Source: an uncultured Verrucomicrobiae bacterium
GTDB lineage: Bacteria; Verrucomicrobiota; Verrucomicrobiia; Limisphaerales; AAA164-E04
Length of the DNA stretch: 43,503 nt
Assembly: GCA_943788245.1 (NCBI GenBank)
Contig: CALSPN010000018.1
Location: 1 to 43,503, forward strand
Direction: 5' to 3'
Below the pieces are notes generated by a model that saw only the letters and a list, made by a program, of their open reading frames with translations, was not told where the DNA came from and ran no database searches. Below, piece by piece: positions 1 through 8,656 of the stretch; the stretch's first letter is position 1, and each line of letters begins with the position of its first letter. The position numbers and the translations under genes are program-made.

Positions 1-2449
1 AGGCCAAGATTTCAGCAGACATGGCGTCTGTGCTGTCAGTCAATCCAGGAATACCTGGAATTGGATCGTCGACACGGTCTGTGGATGATCCGTCACCGCT
101 GTCGCGGAACACACCTTGAGGATTTCCGTCTTGATCCATGTTGATAATGTCAACATTGAAGAGGATACCAGGACCGTCAGAGGTTTCGCTTCCAGCAGGG
201 TCAGCAACGTTTTCTTCACCATCTGCCCATGTTCCAGCTAGTTGAGCTTCTGCATCAGCAGTGTTGTTACCACGGCTCGTAGCTGTCTGGAAGATACGGA
301 ATTCAAATCCGGAATCGCTACCAGATCCAACATCGGTTCTGCCTTTGCTGAGCGTAGGATAATCTTGAGCAGTGAATGTCCATTCAACAGTGCGCTCATT
401 ACCACCAGCGGTGTAGCTCAAACTAGCAGTGACTTCCTGTGCAGGACTCCAGAGAGCGCCTCCACGATCAACAGTCACGGTGGTTACACCACCCGATTTG
501 CTTGCAGCGCCAGTTTCACCGGAGCTGAGTGACAAACTGACTGATCCTGCGTCCACTTTGGATGCAGCGTCTTCGATGGTCACAACAACATTGCTGTTAG
601 GAGTGACGCCAGCTGCTCCGTTACCGGGAGTAGCAGAAGTGACACGTGCTGGGACGTTAGGCAAGGTAGCATAAGTTTGGATACCACCATTGGCAGTGTC
701 GTTCAACAAAGCCTTGTTAGGGGTAATGGTGAACCATTCGAAGTTAGCACCACCGCCACCTTCATACCACAAGCTTTGCATGGCGTAATCACCAGCTGCT
801 TCGAAGTAAACAGTGTATTCGGTAGTACTGGCACCACGACCACCGCTGAATTCGCCAACGCGAATCTGGGAAGCAGAGTCATTACCGACGGTGGTCAAGA
901 AACCATCATCAGAGTTGAATCCGAATGTGTAGAAACCGGCTTCAGGGATACGAGCAACGGTCTGTATGAAACCAGTGATGTTGTCCGTACTGTCAGTGAA
1001 TCCAGGAATACCAGGAATGTAATCATCAGGAACGTCCATTGAGTCTCCGTTGCCGGAATCGCGGAATTCACCTTGTGGGTTTCCGTCTTGATCGAAGTTG
1101 ATCAAGTCAACGGTCCAAGTGTAATCGTCGGACTGGAAGTCATCAGCAACGTTCTCGCTGTCGTCGGCCAAGTGGTCAAGGCGAGTTTGAGTGTTGTTAC
1201 CAAGGCCACCGTCTTTTTGTTTGATGAAAAGAAGGAAACCTTTAGTTCCGGTGTCTACGCCCTCGAGAGCAAGATCAGCAGGAATCATGGAGTATGACTG
1301 AGCTGTGAACGAGGCTGTCACATTTGCACTACGGCCGTCGTTGCCAGAGGCAGTCACGTCAACGGTGTGCTCTGATCCAGATGCGAACATTGTTTCACCA
1401 ACGTATGTTGCGTGTGTGAATTCGCCATCCTTGGATTTTGTGAGATCAGCGGAAACATCGACACCATCAAGAAGAATCACGATGGAGTCAGGATCGACCT
1501 GACTGTTTCCGACGTCGCGGAAAGAGAAGGTGAAACCGTTCGCAGTTCCGTCCAACCCGGCAACCAACCAGCTCTCAGCCAATTCAGTTTTCAGGGTCAG
1601 GTTGTCAACATGATGAGACTCGTTAGCACCACCGGTGCGGCCCATCAAGATGATTTGACCGGGACTTGGGAAGAAACCTGAAGAGAAGTTGTCAACAAGT
1701 TTGTTACCCTTGTAGGTCACGTTCAGGTTACCCAATTCGTCCACATCGACTTCCAATGCCACCCATTCAAGGATGGTTGGGTCACCACGCTCAGCGTCAG
1801 GAGCTGCATCACTACCACCGATAGGGCCAGTCTGGAGACTGGTGATATCATCGGCTGCACCGTGACGAGTGGGCATTGCGAAACGTCCTACAGTTTTGTT
1901 ATCAACGCGAACGATGATACCTTCAATGTCGGGTCCATCAGGCAATGAGTTACCTGCCCAGGTGTCAAAAGAAACTGCAACACCTGTTTGTGTTCCAGTT
2001 TCAGCAGCACCGCCAGTGGCAGCGTTGCCCGGGACAGCACTTCCACCCTGCACATCAGCAAGCATTGGATCGCTTGAACGTGCAAAGTTGATACTGATAC
2101 CATCCGCAGGACGGTCCGTTGTGCCGTTACCCATGCGGAGATCCATCTTCATGTTGAAAGATTTGACGAAGTCTCCGTTGTCAATATCAGGAAGAACAGC
2201 AATGGTACTTGTACCCCCGGTTGCTTCTGTGATTGAGAAGAATCCAGCTGGGTTACCTTCGGCACCCCAGTCATCGAATCCCTGTCCACCCCAGATGTAG
2301 TCCAACTGAGTTGATTCAATATATTCGAAATCGTCGAATGGATCGGTTTCGAAATCCCATGTTTTCTCTCCAGCTTGCGCAGAGAGTGCGAATACAGCGC
2401 CGACAGCCAGGGCCGACCACTTCATTTTACGTCTATTAATATTTTCCAT
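1..2449 (-). CDS. Large secreted modular protein (lectin-like, PA14-like and Ig-like modules), C-terminus beyond window
   Basis: An open frame runs leftward from the ATG at 2447-2449 to the window edge, giving about 816 residues with no stop. Residues 1-26 form a signal peptide (KMKWSALAVGAVFALSAQA), so the protein is exported. Residues about 27-270 resemble a concanavalin/LamG-like lectin domain. An Ig-like segment follows, then a PA14-like module (FGFNSDDGFLTTVG, later YFEAAGDYAMQSLWYEGG), a bacterial Ig-like segment (TPGNGAAGVTPNSNVVVTI), and the start of a second copy of the PA14-like module. Both copies carry DQDGNPQG, RDSG and IPGIPG motifs. Codon choice is strongly skewed to GGT, AAC, GTT and TTC, unlike neighbouring genes, which suggests high expression. 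Glycan or cell-surface binding is inferred from the folds. The exact function is unknown. Confidence 0.85.
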   Translation of the reverse strand, partial: MENINRRKMKWSALAVGAVFALSAQAGEKTWDFETDPFDDFEYIESTQLDYIWGGQGFDDWGAEGNPAGFFSITEATGGTSTIAVLPDIDNGDFVKSFNMKMDLRMGNGTTDRPADGISINFARSSDPMLADVQGGSAVPGNAATGGAAETGTQTGVAVSFDTWAGNSLPDGPDIEGIIVRVDNKTVGRFAMPTRHGAADDITSLQTGPIGGSDAAPDAERGDPTILEWVALEVDVDELGNLNVTYKGNKLVDNFSSGFFPSPGQIILMGRTGGANESHHVDNLTLKTELAESWLVAGLDGTANGFTFSFRDVGNSQVDPDSIVILLDGVDVSADLTKSKDGEFTHATYVGETMFASGSEHTVDVTASGNDGRSANVTASFTAQSYSMIPADLALEGVDTGTKGFLLFIKQKDGGLGNNTQTRLDHLADDSENVADDFQSDDYTWTVDLINFDQDGNPQGEFRDSGNGDSMDVPDDYIPGIPGFTDSTDNITGFIQTVARIPEAGFYTFGFNSDDGFLTTVGNDSASQIRVGEFSGGRGASTTEYTVYFEAAGDYAMQSLWYEGGGGANFEWFTITPNKALLNDTANGGIQTYATLPNVPARVTSATPGNGAAGVTPNSNVVVTIEDAASKVDAGSVSLSLSSGETGAASKSGGVTTVTVDRGGALWSPAQEVTASLSYTAGGNERTVEWTFTAQDYPTLSKGRTDVGSGSDSGFEFRIFQTATSRGNNTADAEAQLAGTWADGEENVADPAGSETSDGPGILFNVDIINMDQDGNPQGVFRDSGDGSSTDRVDDPIPGIPGLTDSTDAMSAEILA
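26..270 (-). repeat. Second copy of internal PA14-like module repeat
   Basis: This coding segment repeats the module at 983-1201. In protein order both contain GNNT, ENVAD, DQDGNPQG, RDSG, IPGIPG and DSTD. The nucleotide match around DQDGNPQG (112-135 against 1070-1093) is nearly perfect. It is an intragenic domain duplication, not a mobile repeat. Confidence 0.75.
983..1201 (-). repeat. First copy of internal PA14-like module repeat
   Basis: This is the partner of the repeat at 26-270. The shared motifs occur in the same order and spacing, about 930 bases apart, which suggests a repeating two-domain unit that probably continues past the left edge. Confidence 0.75.
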
Positions 2450-2666
2450 AGGTAATGCTACGGTTTTGTTAGTTGCAGTTTAAGAGTAACGTAATCACGT
2501 AAACAATTTATCCTTTGAAGTTCAAGCAAAAAACAAAGTTCAAGGCCTCTCCTCAGGCAGGCTCTCAACTCAAACGCTGTTAATTATTATTGGTGTGGGG
2601 CTTAAAATGATGAAAAAGGACGTTTCACCATCAAGAAAAGTCAAATCCTTCACCAGCAACCATCAC

Positions 2667-3538
2667 TCAAAGCCCAAACACACTTTCGTTTCGCAACGAT
2701 ATTTTCTGAGGTGCGTTGATCGAAACAATTTCTCCAGCTCGATTCAAAGTGATTATTAGCTTATTTCTGTTACCTTGACCTGATTCGAGACGGTAAATGC
2801 GCATGCGAGCATGGGCAACAGTCATCCAATCTGAAAAAGCCTCCCAGTTTTTGGCCCAATCACTTGCCTGCAAACTACTAGCAGAACCCGGTTGATACAT
2901 GGAATCCAATAATCCCATCAATGGAGTCAAAGTGATCGCAATAAGCGGATTTTCTTTTAGTAATTGCCCACAAGTGTTTGAGGGTTCTGAAACTGATCAA
3001 AAGTTATTTGCGTTTCCCATTGAGTCTCTTCCTGCTCAATTTTCAGAACAAATACCTCCTTTTTTCTGTCCGAATGAAGGTGCAACCACTGGTTTTTTAT
3101 TCCTATTTTCCCATCAAACCTGATCCATTCCCATTGTCGATTCAATCGGATATTCATCATGAAACGCACACGGCGCGGATCACCTTCCGCCTGGATATAA
3201 CCGTCTACGTTAACGTTATAGGATTGAATATCTTGTATCAATCCAGACATTTCGGCAGCTTCGAGATCTACTTCCCTCCCCTTTTCAGAAGCATCCAAGG
3301 CGTTTACCTCAGGATCATCTCGCCCTAATTGAGTCACTACCCAACGGCAATGCCCAACTGGTTTTCCCTGATAAAAGATATCGAGCTCAGAGGGGTCCGG
3401 GGTATCGAGTATTTTGGCAACTACTTTGTTGACAGGTAAGGGATTGCCTTTTGAGCCTCCGCCATATTCAGAACGCCATAGCAAGACGTTCATGCATAAA
3501 CAGAAAAGCCCAGTCAAAATGAGCCAGAGAAACTTCAT
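2667..3538 (-). pseudogene. Membrane-anchored hypothetical protein split by a one-base frameshift
   Basis: Translation from ATG 3536-3538 gives a hydrophobic N-terminus (MKFLWLILTGLFCLCMNVLL) and 193 residues ending at TAA 2957-2959. The next frame is open through the same place and continues to TGA at 2667 with the coding-like text QLLKENPLIAITLTPLMGLL. Adding one G to the GGG run at 2967-2969 would join them into one protein of about 290 residues (LVG-QLLKENP). The start overlaps the stop of the upstream LysM/TPR lipoprotein gene by four bases (ATGA), so the two are translationally coupled and probably act together at the envelope. I recognise no domain. It is either a sequencing error, a recent mutation or a slippage site. 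Confidence 0.6.
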
Positions 3539-4365
3539 CTAGAAGCTGTTTTGGTCGAATAGGGCACATTGACAACTTGCCCTATTTGAAGCTTGGTAGA
3601 GTTCACGCCAGGGTTTGCTGATTGTATGGATTTGAAATCAACGCGATAGTGACTGGCAAGTTTGTAAAAAGTATCATTGGACCGAATCACGTGCTTACGA
3701 AATTTAGGCGTGGACACACTTGCATTCTGCATGGCGGTCGGATTCGTTTTGCCTTTGCCTACCTGATTGCTTGTTTGAGTTGGCGCATTGGATTTGAGAT
3801 TCTTGCTGCCGCTCGCCAATGCGTCGGGCCGCGCATTCTGACGGTTTCGATTGAGTGCTTCCGATTGAGCTGAGAGCACCTGTCTCATTTGAGCCAGCTG
3901 GCCCTCAAGATTTTTTATTTGGGTCTCCAGCTCTTCTTTGGTTTCGACAAGGTTTTTAAGTCTCGTTTCCGTATTCTGATTCAATGGTCCAAGAGTAACC
4001 GTGGAGGCAAAATCCATCTTGCAGCGTTCGAGATGGTCCTTGATCTGGACAGCCATCATGTGATTGGGCCTCATTTCCAGCAGCTTTTGAAAATGATAGA
4101 TGGCCGGCACATAGTCCTTGAGGTGCAAATAGTTGATCAAGCCCAACTCAAAATGCGCAGAGGCATTATTCGGATTCACTTCCAGGGCCTTTTCAAAACC
4201 CACAACAGCCGCTTCAAATTCCTCTGCAAAGAGCTTGCTCTTGGCGTCCATGTGATAGGCCTCGCGTTCTTCGTCGATGCTGACCGCTGTATCAGGCTTA
4301 CACCCGGTAATTACCATGGAAATCACCAAGAGAAAAACAGAGAGACCGGACCAGAGAAAATTCAT
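3535..4365 (-). CDS. Lipoprotein with TPR, coiled coil and C-terminal LysM domain
   Basis: The 276-residue protein begins with a lipoprotein signal peptide whose lipobox VITGC puts the lipidated cysteine at residue 22. Residues about 40-115 form TPR helices (ALEVNPNNASAHFELGLINY). Residues about 130-165 look like a coiled coil (ETKEELETQIKNLEGQLAQM). A low-complexity Gln/Asn/Ser linker follows, and residues about 223-270 are a LysM domain (HVIRSNDTFYKLASHYRVD, then LQIGQVVNVP). LysM domains bind peptidoglycan, so I infer a periplasmic, wall-associated lipoprotein. The downstream gene overlaps by ATGA. The precise role is unknown; scaffold or envelope organisation is plausible. Confidence 0.8.
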   Translation of the reverse strand: MNFLWSGLSVFLLVISMVITGCKPDTAVSIDEEREAYHMDAKSKLFAEEFEAAVVGFEKALEVNPNNASAHFELGLINYLHLKDYVPAIYHFQKLLEMRPNHMMAVQIKDHLERCKMDFASTVTLGPLNQNTETRLKNLVETKEELETQIKNLEGQLAQMRQVLSAQSEALNRNRQNARPDALASGSKNLKSNAPTQTSNQVGKGKTNPTAMQNASVSTPKFRKHVIRSNDTFYKLASHYRVDFKSIQSANPGVNSTKLQIGQVVNVPYSTKTASR

Positions 4366-4469
4366 GAGATCAGTTTACTCACAAATGAAAAGAACGCAAT
4401 GCATCGATTGCTTTGAATCTTGTCGACGTGAGCTCAAGCTCTCATGCAGGAAAAGCGCAGTCTCCTCAC

Positions 4470-5957
4470 TTATTTTGCATTTCGGCGAATGAACCGGACC
4501 ACTCGATCAGGTTCCGGATGGGTGAAATGATGACCATGAGACACTGGGGTACCTTTTTTCACACGTATCAATTCCATGGAATGTCCCCTATTGAACAGAT
4601 AAGTCTTCAATTTGAGGGTATTTTCCTCGGGAGGAACAATCCTGTCGTTTTCGGAAATGACATGCATGATGGGGATTTGATAACGAACAAGCAGACCGTA
4701 ATTTTTGAATATGGGAGCCCTGTATGCATGCGAAGTCTCTGGCGTAAGCCCATTGACCTTCATGAAACGAACCCAGTCTCGCACTGACCCCATTCCTTTC
4801 CCCTGTCCTCCTGGCCAGCTTCTTGGATCACAAACCGGTGTGTCGCAATAGATAGCACTCACCCACTCCGGGTGACGCATTGCCCAGTGATAAACAAACA
4901 AACCACCCCGACTCACACCCTCCAAAACAGGCTGACGAGACAGCTGATATCGCTGAGTCACGTAATGAAAAAACGCATCGCCTGTTTTCATCGCATCCGA
5001 TGCACCAAAAAACCCAGCTACATCAACATATCCAACATGAAAACCGTGTCCGACAAGTTGTTGATCCATTTCAGCATGAAAACCGGGAAAACGAGCCCTC
5101 CAAATCCAGGGGCGACCCTCAGCGGCTTTCAGAGGAACAACGACCCAGGCGGATCTACCCTGAATCTTGAAATGCTGGCGCTCAAACCCTTGCCAGTGAT
5201 CTTTTTTGAATTCCCTGTTTTTTCCATGCTTTGACTCGAATGAGCGTGCGACGCTCAGAGCTAATTCCTTGTAGCCATATATATTGGGATGTACGCCGTC
5301 ACTTTGAGTCATTAAATCTGGGCGCCCCTCAAAAACCGAAGCAAGATCCTGAAAATACAATCGATCGTTTGCCATTACTTCGACCAGGTTGTTGAGGATG
5401 CCGCGGAGCTGTTGAAGTCTGGGGCTTCGCTCCCGTAGATTGGCTCGACGTTGTTCGCTTAATCCGGGAGTCTCAAGCACCATGGAAGTCGGGCCCGCCA
5501 GACAGATCGTCGGGTGTGATGGCAGTCCGAGCAACTCATCAAGCAAGTCCTTGCAATCGGGCTCAAATCGGTCGATACGCGACCAATTCCGTCGATGCCC
5601 CTCAACGGTGTCGTTTGTACCCAGAGCTATGATAATATGGTGTGGCTCAAATGCCTTGATCGCCTCTAGCTTAGACCAGGCCGTCGGTTTTCCACTGCGT
5701 AGCATCGTGGCACCCCCGACACCAAAATTACGAATTTCATAAGGGTCACCAAGGATCTCAGCAAGTCGAACCGGATAAGATTGTGTGTCTGCATCAACCC
5801 GTGCCCCTTGCGTGATACTATCCCCGACACAAGCCACGCGGAATACTTCATCCTTTGCGGCAATGGACAAGACAATGGAAAATATTCCGATGTAACAAAG
5901 CCAGAATGATGAAGGGCCAGGACGATGGATCATGTTTTTTAATTTCTGAGATGGCAT
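4470..5957 (-). CDS. Two-domain esterase: SGNH/GDSL hydrolase fused to alpha/beta hydrolase
   Basis: The 495-residue protein has an N-terminal hydrophobic segment (about residues 16-33) consistent with export. Residues about 38-240 are an SGNH hydrolase, with block I VGDSITQG (Ser46), LGTND (Asn115) and the closing DGVHP pair (Asp220, His223). Residues about 265-490 are an alpha/beta hydrolase with nucleophile elbow GVSRGG (Ser349), a likely acid at Asp438 (ENDRIVP) and a His in SHGHH near 475. Both active sites look intact. The likely role is extracytoplasmic deacetylation or de-esterification of polysaccharides, inferred from the families. Met9 is an alternative start; no clear ribosome binding site distinguishes them. 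It diverges from the Calx-beta gene at 6002. Confidence 0.82.
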   Translation of the reverse strand: MPSQKLKNMIHRPGPSSFWLCYIGIFSIVLSIAAKDEVFRVACVGDSITQGARVDADTQSYPVRLAEILGDPYEIRNFGVGGATMLRSGKPTAWSKLEAIKAFEPHHIIIALGTNDTVEGHRRNWSRIDRFEPDCKDLLDELLGLPSHPTICLAGPTSMVLETPGLSEQRRANLRERSPRLQQLRGILNNLVEVMANDRLYFQDLASVFEGRPDLMTQSDGVHPNIYGYKELALSVARSFESKHGKNREFKKDHWQGFERQHFKIQGRSAWVVVPLKAAEGRPWIWRARFPGFHAEMDQQLVGHGFHVGYVDVAGFFGASDAMKTGDAFFHYVTQRYQLSRQPVLEGVSRGGLFVYHWAMRHPEWVSAIYCDTPVCDPRSWPGGQGKGMGSVRDWVRFMKVNGLTPETSHAYRAPIFKNYGLLVRYQIPIMHVISENDRIVPPEENTLKLKTYLFNRGHSMELIRVKKGTPVSHGHHFTHPEPDRVVRFIRRNAK

Positions 5958-6001
5958 GACAATTGCGAAATTTTCTGAAAATAATGAGGAAGATGTTGAT
6001 T

Positions 6002-7549
6002 ATGAAAAAAAGTAACCCATTGTCGAGAAATCTTGCAACTGTCCTGCTGATCGGCTCGTTAGGTATGACAGCATCGGCTCAGAAGGCTCCAACAGATCCT
6101 CCCATCGTCAATCAGATATCGCCTGAGAAGAAATCTGAAGAACACCAGAAAAACCATAATTCGCCCACAGTATCCATCGATGAAAAAGGCAAGCAAAGCA
6201 GGCCCAATCCTGTCGTGATGCAACCACGAAAGGAAACTGGCGGTGACGAACACCTGTTGACCGTCGTGCAGGTTGAAACTTCGGACAGGGAAGTTTTCGA
6301 AACATCCAAAGATGACAAAGCGGACAGAGGTTCCTTCCTCATTACACGCGATGGAGATCTCTCACACCCTCTAGAGGTCTATTATCACTTGAGCGGGTCA
6401 GCGGTGAATGGGAAAGATTACGTTCGGCTGAATGGAACAGCCACCATTGCTCAAGGTCAGGAAAGTGTGAAAGTAACGGTCCAGGCTTTGGAAGATGAGG
6501 AAGTAGAAGGAGTCGAAGAGGTGATATTGACATTGGAAGATATTGTATGCATAGCCATCTTCCCACCGCCACCCTCCTGTTATCAGGTGGGAAAAAAGAA
6601 CACCTCAAAACTCAAGGTGTTTGAAAACGACCACAGCATTAATTTATTGCCAAAATCAGGCATCATTACACCTGGCAAAAATAAAAAATTCCAAGCACCG
6701 TCCACCCTTTCAATCACAGGTGAAGCAACCGACAAGGACGGATGGATCAGCAGCTTCCAGTTTCTGGTAAATGAGGAGGTAGTGCATGAAGGAACCATGA
6801 ATTTCATCATCGCTCCAGAGTCAGGCCAGCGTCAGCATTTCAATTACCAATGGAAAGAGGCAACCCCGGGAACCCATGAGATCACACTGGCGGTCACAGA
6901 CAATGAAGGGGCGTCGGTCTTTTCCCGCCCAGTCAAGGTAATCGTTATCAGCGATGAAGACCTCCCTGAACTCACCCTCTTTACCAAAGATGCGCTTGCC
7001 ACAGAAACAACTGACATTGCAAGCGCACAATCTGATACGGCAACCTTTAGCATTCGTCGCACCGGCAGAACGGATACGGCATTAGAAGTCAGCTACCAGA
7101 CATCAGGAAGTGCGGCAAACGGCATTGATTACGAAGAACTGGGAGGCTCAATGGTGATCGAGTCTGGTCAGCGATGGGGTAAGGTAGTTCTGAATCCCAT
7201 CGCTGATGATATGGGGGAAGGAAGAGAAACCATCGTTTTATCACTGGTTCCATCAATCCTGACCTATGCCATCGGTCACGCAAACACCGCCAAAGCCGTG
7301 ATCATGGATACCCCCCCTGAGCGTAAGGATAGAAAAATCATGAAAGATGGAAGTATTCATCTGCGATTACCATGCGTTCCTGGAGAAAATTTTTTGCTGG
7401 AAGTTTCCGAAGACCTCAAAGATTGGGAGGTCGTTGACCATGGGGTTACGCAGGAAAACGCATTCGATATCATCGAAAGCCGTCCAGAACAGCAGAAGAG
7501 AAAGTATTTCAGAATACGCAAAGCTCTGAAAGCAATCACAGAGTATTAA
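6002..7549 (+). CDS. Secreted Calx-beta domain protein with C-terminal verrucomicrobial tail domain
   Basis: I place the start at ATG 6002 because the peptide from there is a classic signal sequence (MKKSNPLSRNLATVLLIGSL, cut after ASAQ). A GAGGAAG ribosome-binding-like site lies just upstream. An in-frame TTG at 5963 would add 13 residues. The 515-residue protein has a Calx-beta domain at about 90-200 (SGSAVNGKDYVRLNGTATI), an Ig/PKD-like segment (TGEATDKDGWISSFQFLV to LAVTDNEGAS), a second Calx-beta domain (SGSAANGIDYEELGGSMVI) and a short C-terminal module (NFLLEVSEDLKDWEVV to KRKYFRIRK). I have seen that last module often at the ends of Verrucomicrobia and Planctomycetes surface proteins. 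Calcium binding and adhesion are inferred. Confidence 0.82.
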   Translation: MKKSNPLSRNLATVLLIGSLGMTASAQKAPTDPPIVNQISPEKKSEEHQKNHNSPTVSIDEKGKQSRPNPVVMQPRKETGGDEHLLTVVQVETSDREVFETSKDDKADRGSFLITRDGDLSHPLEVYYHLSGSAVNGKDYVRLNGTATIAQGQESVKVTVQALEDEEVEGVEEVILTLEDIVCIAIFPPPPSCYQVGKKNTSKLKVFENDHSINLLPKSGIITPGKNKKFQAPSTLSITGEATDKDGWISSFQFLVNEEVVHEGTMNFIIAPESGQRQHFNYQWKEATPGTHEITLAVTDNEGASVFSRPVKVIVISDEDLPELTLFTKDALATETTDIASAQSDTATFSIRRTGRTDTALEVSYQTSGSAANGIDYEELGGSMVIESGQRWGKVVLNPIADDMGEGRETIVLSLVPSILTYAIGHANTAKAVIMDTPPERKDRKIMKDGSIHLRLPCVPGENFLLEVSEDLKDWEVVDHGVTQENAFDIIESRPEQQKRKYFRIRKALKAITEY

Positions 7550-7731
7550 AACCATGGCTTGTTACCTTCATTCATGAACGAAGCTAAGCTGATGTTCTTG
7601 GAATAGATACCCTTGGCATCTTCATTATCCTTGTTGACTATGACATGATCATTTTGCGGGATTACCATACAAGGTGCCTCCCATATGTCCTCAACGCCTT
7701 GCCAGTTTAAACTGACATGATGAAATCGAAA
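7546..7731 (-). pseudogene. Possible C-terminal gene remnant, function unknown
   Basis: Between the Calx-beta gene and the OlsB-like gene (7550-7871) no full gene is visible. The minus strand is open for 61 codons from just after TAA 7732-7734 to TAA 7546-7548, with coding-like text such as VEDIWEAPCMVIPQNDHVIV and GIYSKNISLASFMNEG. There is no ATG, GTG or TTG near its beginning and no recognisable domain. It may be the tail of a decayed gene or simply a chance open frame. The rest of the interval (7732-7871) shows nothing I can name. Confidence 0.25.
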
Positions 7732-7871
7732 TTAACAAAAAAGCCAGAATTCGTTCAAACAAAGCTGGACAAATACATCCTTAAAGACAAATAAATACAA
7801 ATTAACTATCCAGCAGGCCATAATTTATGATCATGATCCATTCACAAGAGATGATACTGATCGATTGAAGG

Positions 7872-8621
7872 ATGAAGCTAACCGCACATTGGTTTCAAGA
7901 GTTAGTGGCATCCCATTACTGCTGCCGCCTCGCGCAAACTCCGGAGGATATTGAAAAAGCCCAAATGCTCCGGTTTCAGGTATTCAATCTGGAGCTTGAA
8001 GAAGGCTTGGATGAAGCATTTACCACAGGCAGAGATGAGGATCCCTTTGATACCATCTGCGATCATTTAATCGTTGAGGACAGGGCGAGCGGCCGTATTG
8101 TTGGAACTTACCGGCTTCAGTCAGGCATCAAGGCCAAAAAGGGTCTTGGCTATTACAGCGAGCAGGAATTTGACTTCTCACCTTTCGAACCCATGCGTCA
8201 TGAGATGTTAGAATTAGGTCGGGCCTGTATCCACAAATCTCATCGAAACCTTGCCAGCCTGAGCCTGTTGTGGAAAGGCATTGCTCGCTATGCCAGGAAC
8301 TATGATCTTCGATATTTCATAGGCTGCAGTTCACTCACATCCCAAGATCCAGACGCAGGCCTTGAGGTTTTCCGCATGCTAGAAAAACGATTCCTTACGT
8401 TACCACACCTGCGCACCAAGCCACACCCCAGGTATGCCTGCCCATTCGGGGAGCAACCGGAGACGCAACCTGAGATACCCAAATTGCTGCGAGCTTATCT
8501 GACCGTTGGCGCTCAAATTTGTGGACCACCCGCCTTGGACAAGGCGTTTGGCACCATCGATTTCCTGACACTTCTCGATCTCAACAACCTCTCAGCGAGG
8601 AACCTCAGACGCTATTTCTAG
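7872..8621 (+). CDS. OlsB-like GNAT family N-acyltransferase
   Basis: The 249-residue protein belongs to the GNAT-type acyltransferases related to OlsB, which transfers a 3-hydroxyacyl group from acyl carrier protein to ornithine, and to hemolysin-like acyltransferases. Visible family features are RLAQTPEDIEKAQMLRFQVF near the N-terminus, FDTICDHLIVEDRASGRIVG with TYRLQ, the ELGRACIHKSHRN segment, and FIGCSSL. These match the family order and its usual length of about 250 residues. The substrate cannot be fixed from sequence; ornithine lipid synthesis is the common role. No OlsA-type second acyltransferase lies in the window. The ATG at 7872 fits the family start. Confidence 0.8.
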   Translation: MKLTAHWFQELVASHYCCRLAQTPEDIEKAQMLRFQVFNLELEEGLDEAFTTGRDEDPFDTICDHLIVEDRASGRIVGTYRLQSGIKAKKGLGYYSEQEFDFSPFEPMRHEMLELGRACIHKSHRNLASLSLLWKGIARYARNYDLRYFIGCSSLTSQDPDAGLEVFRMLEKRFLTLPHLRTKPHPRYACPFGEQPETQPEIPKLLRAYLTVGAQICGPPALDKAFGTIDFLTLLDLNNLSARNLRRYF

Positions 8622-8656
8622 TTGTCACTCGACGATGCGTCCCCCTTACTCTCTGC

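Noticed and set aside
242..1681. Several plus-strand open frames in the first 1.7 kb
   Set aside because: They lie antisense to the long, strongly codon-biased minus-strand surface-protein gene, which has a signal peptide and coherent repeated domains.
2486..2504. Near-repeat of GTAACGTAA and TCACGTAA upstream of the large surface gene, as an operator
   Set aside because: The arms are short and imperfect, and no matching -35/-10 pair could be placed with confidence beside it.
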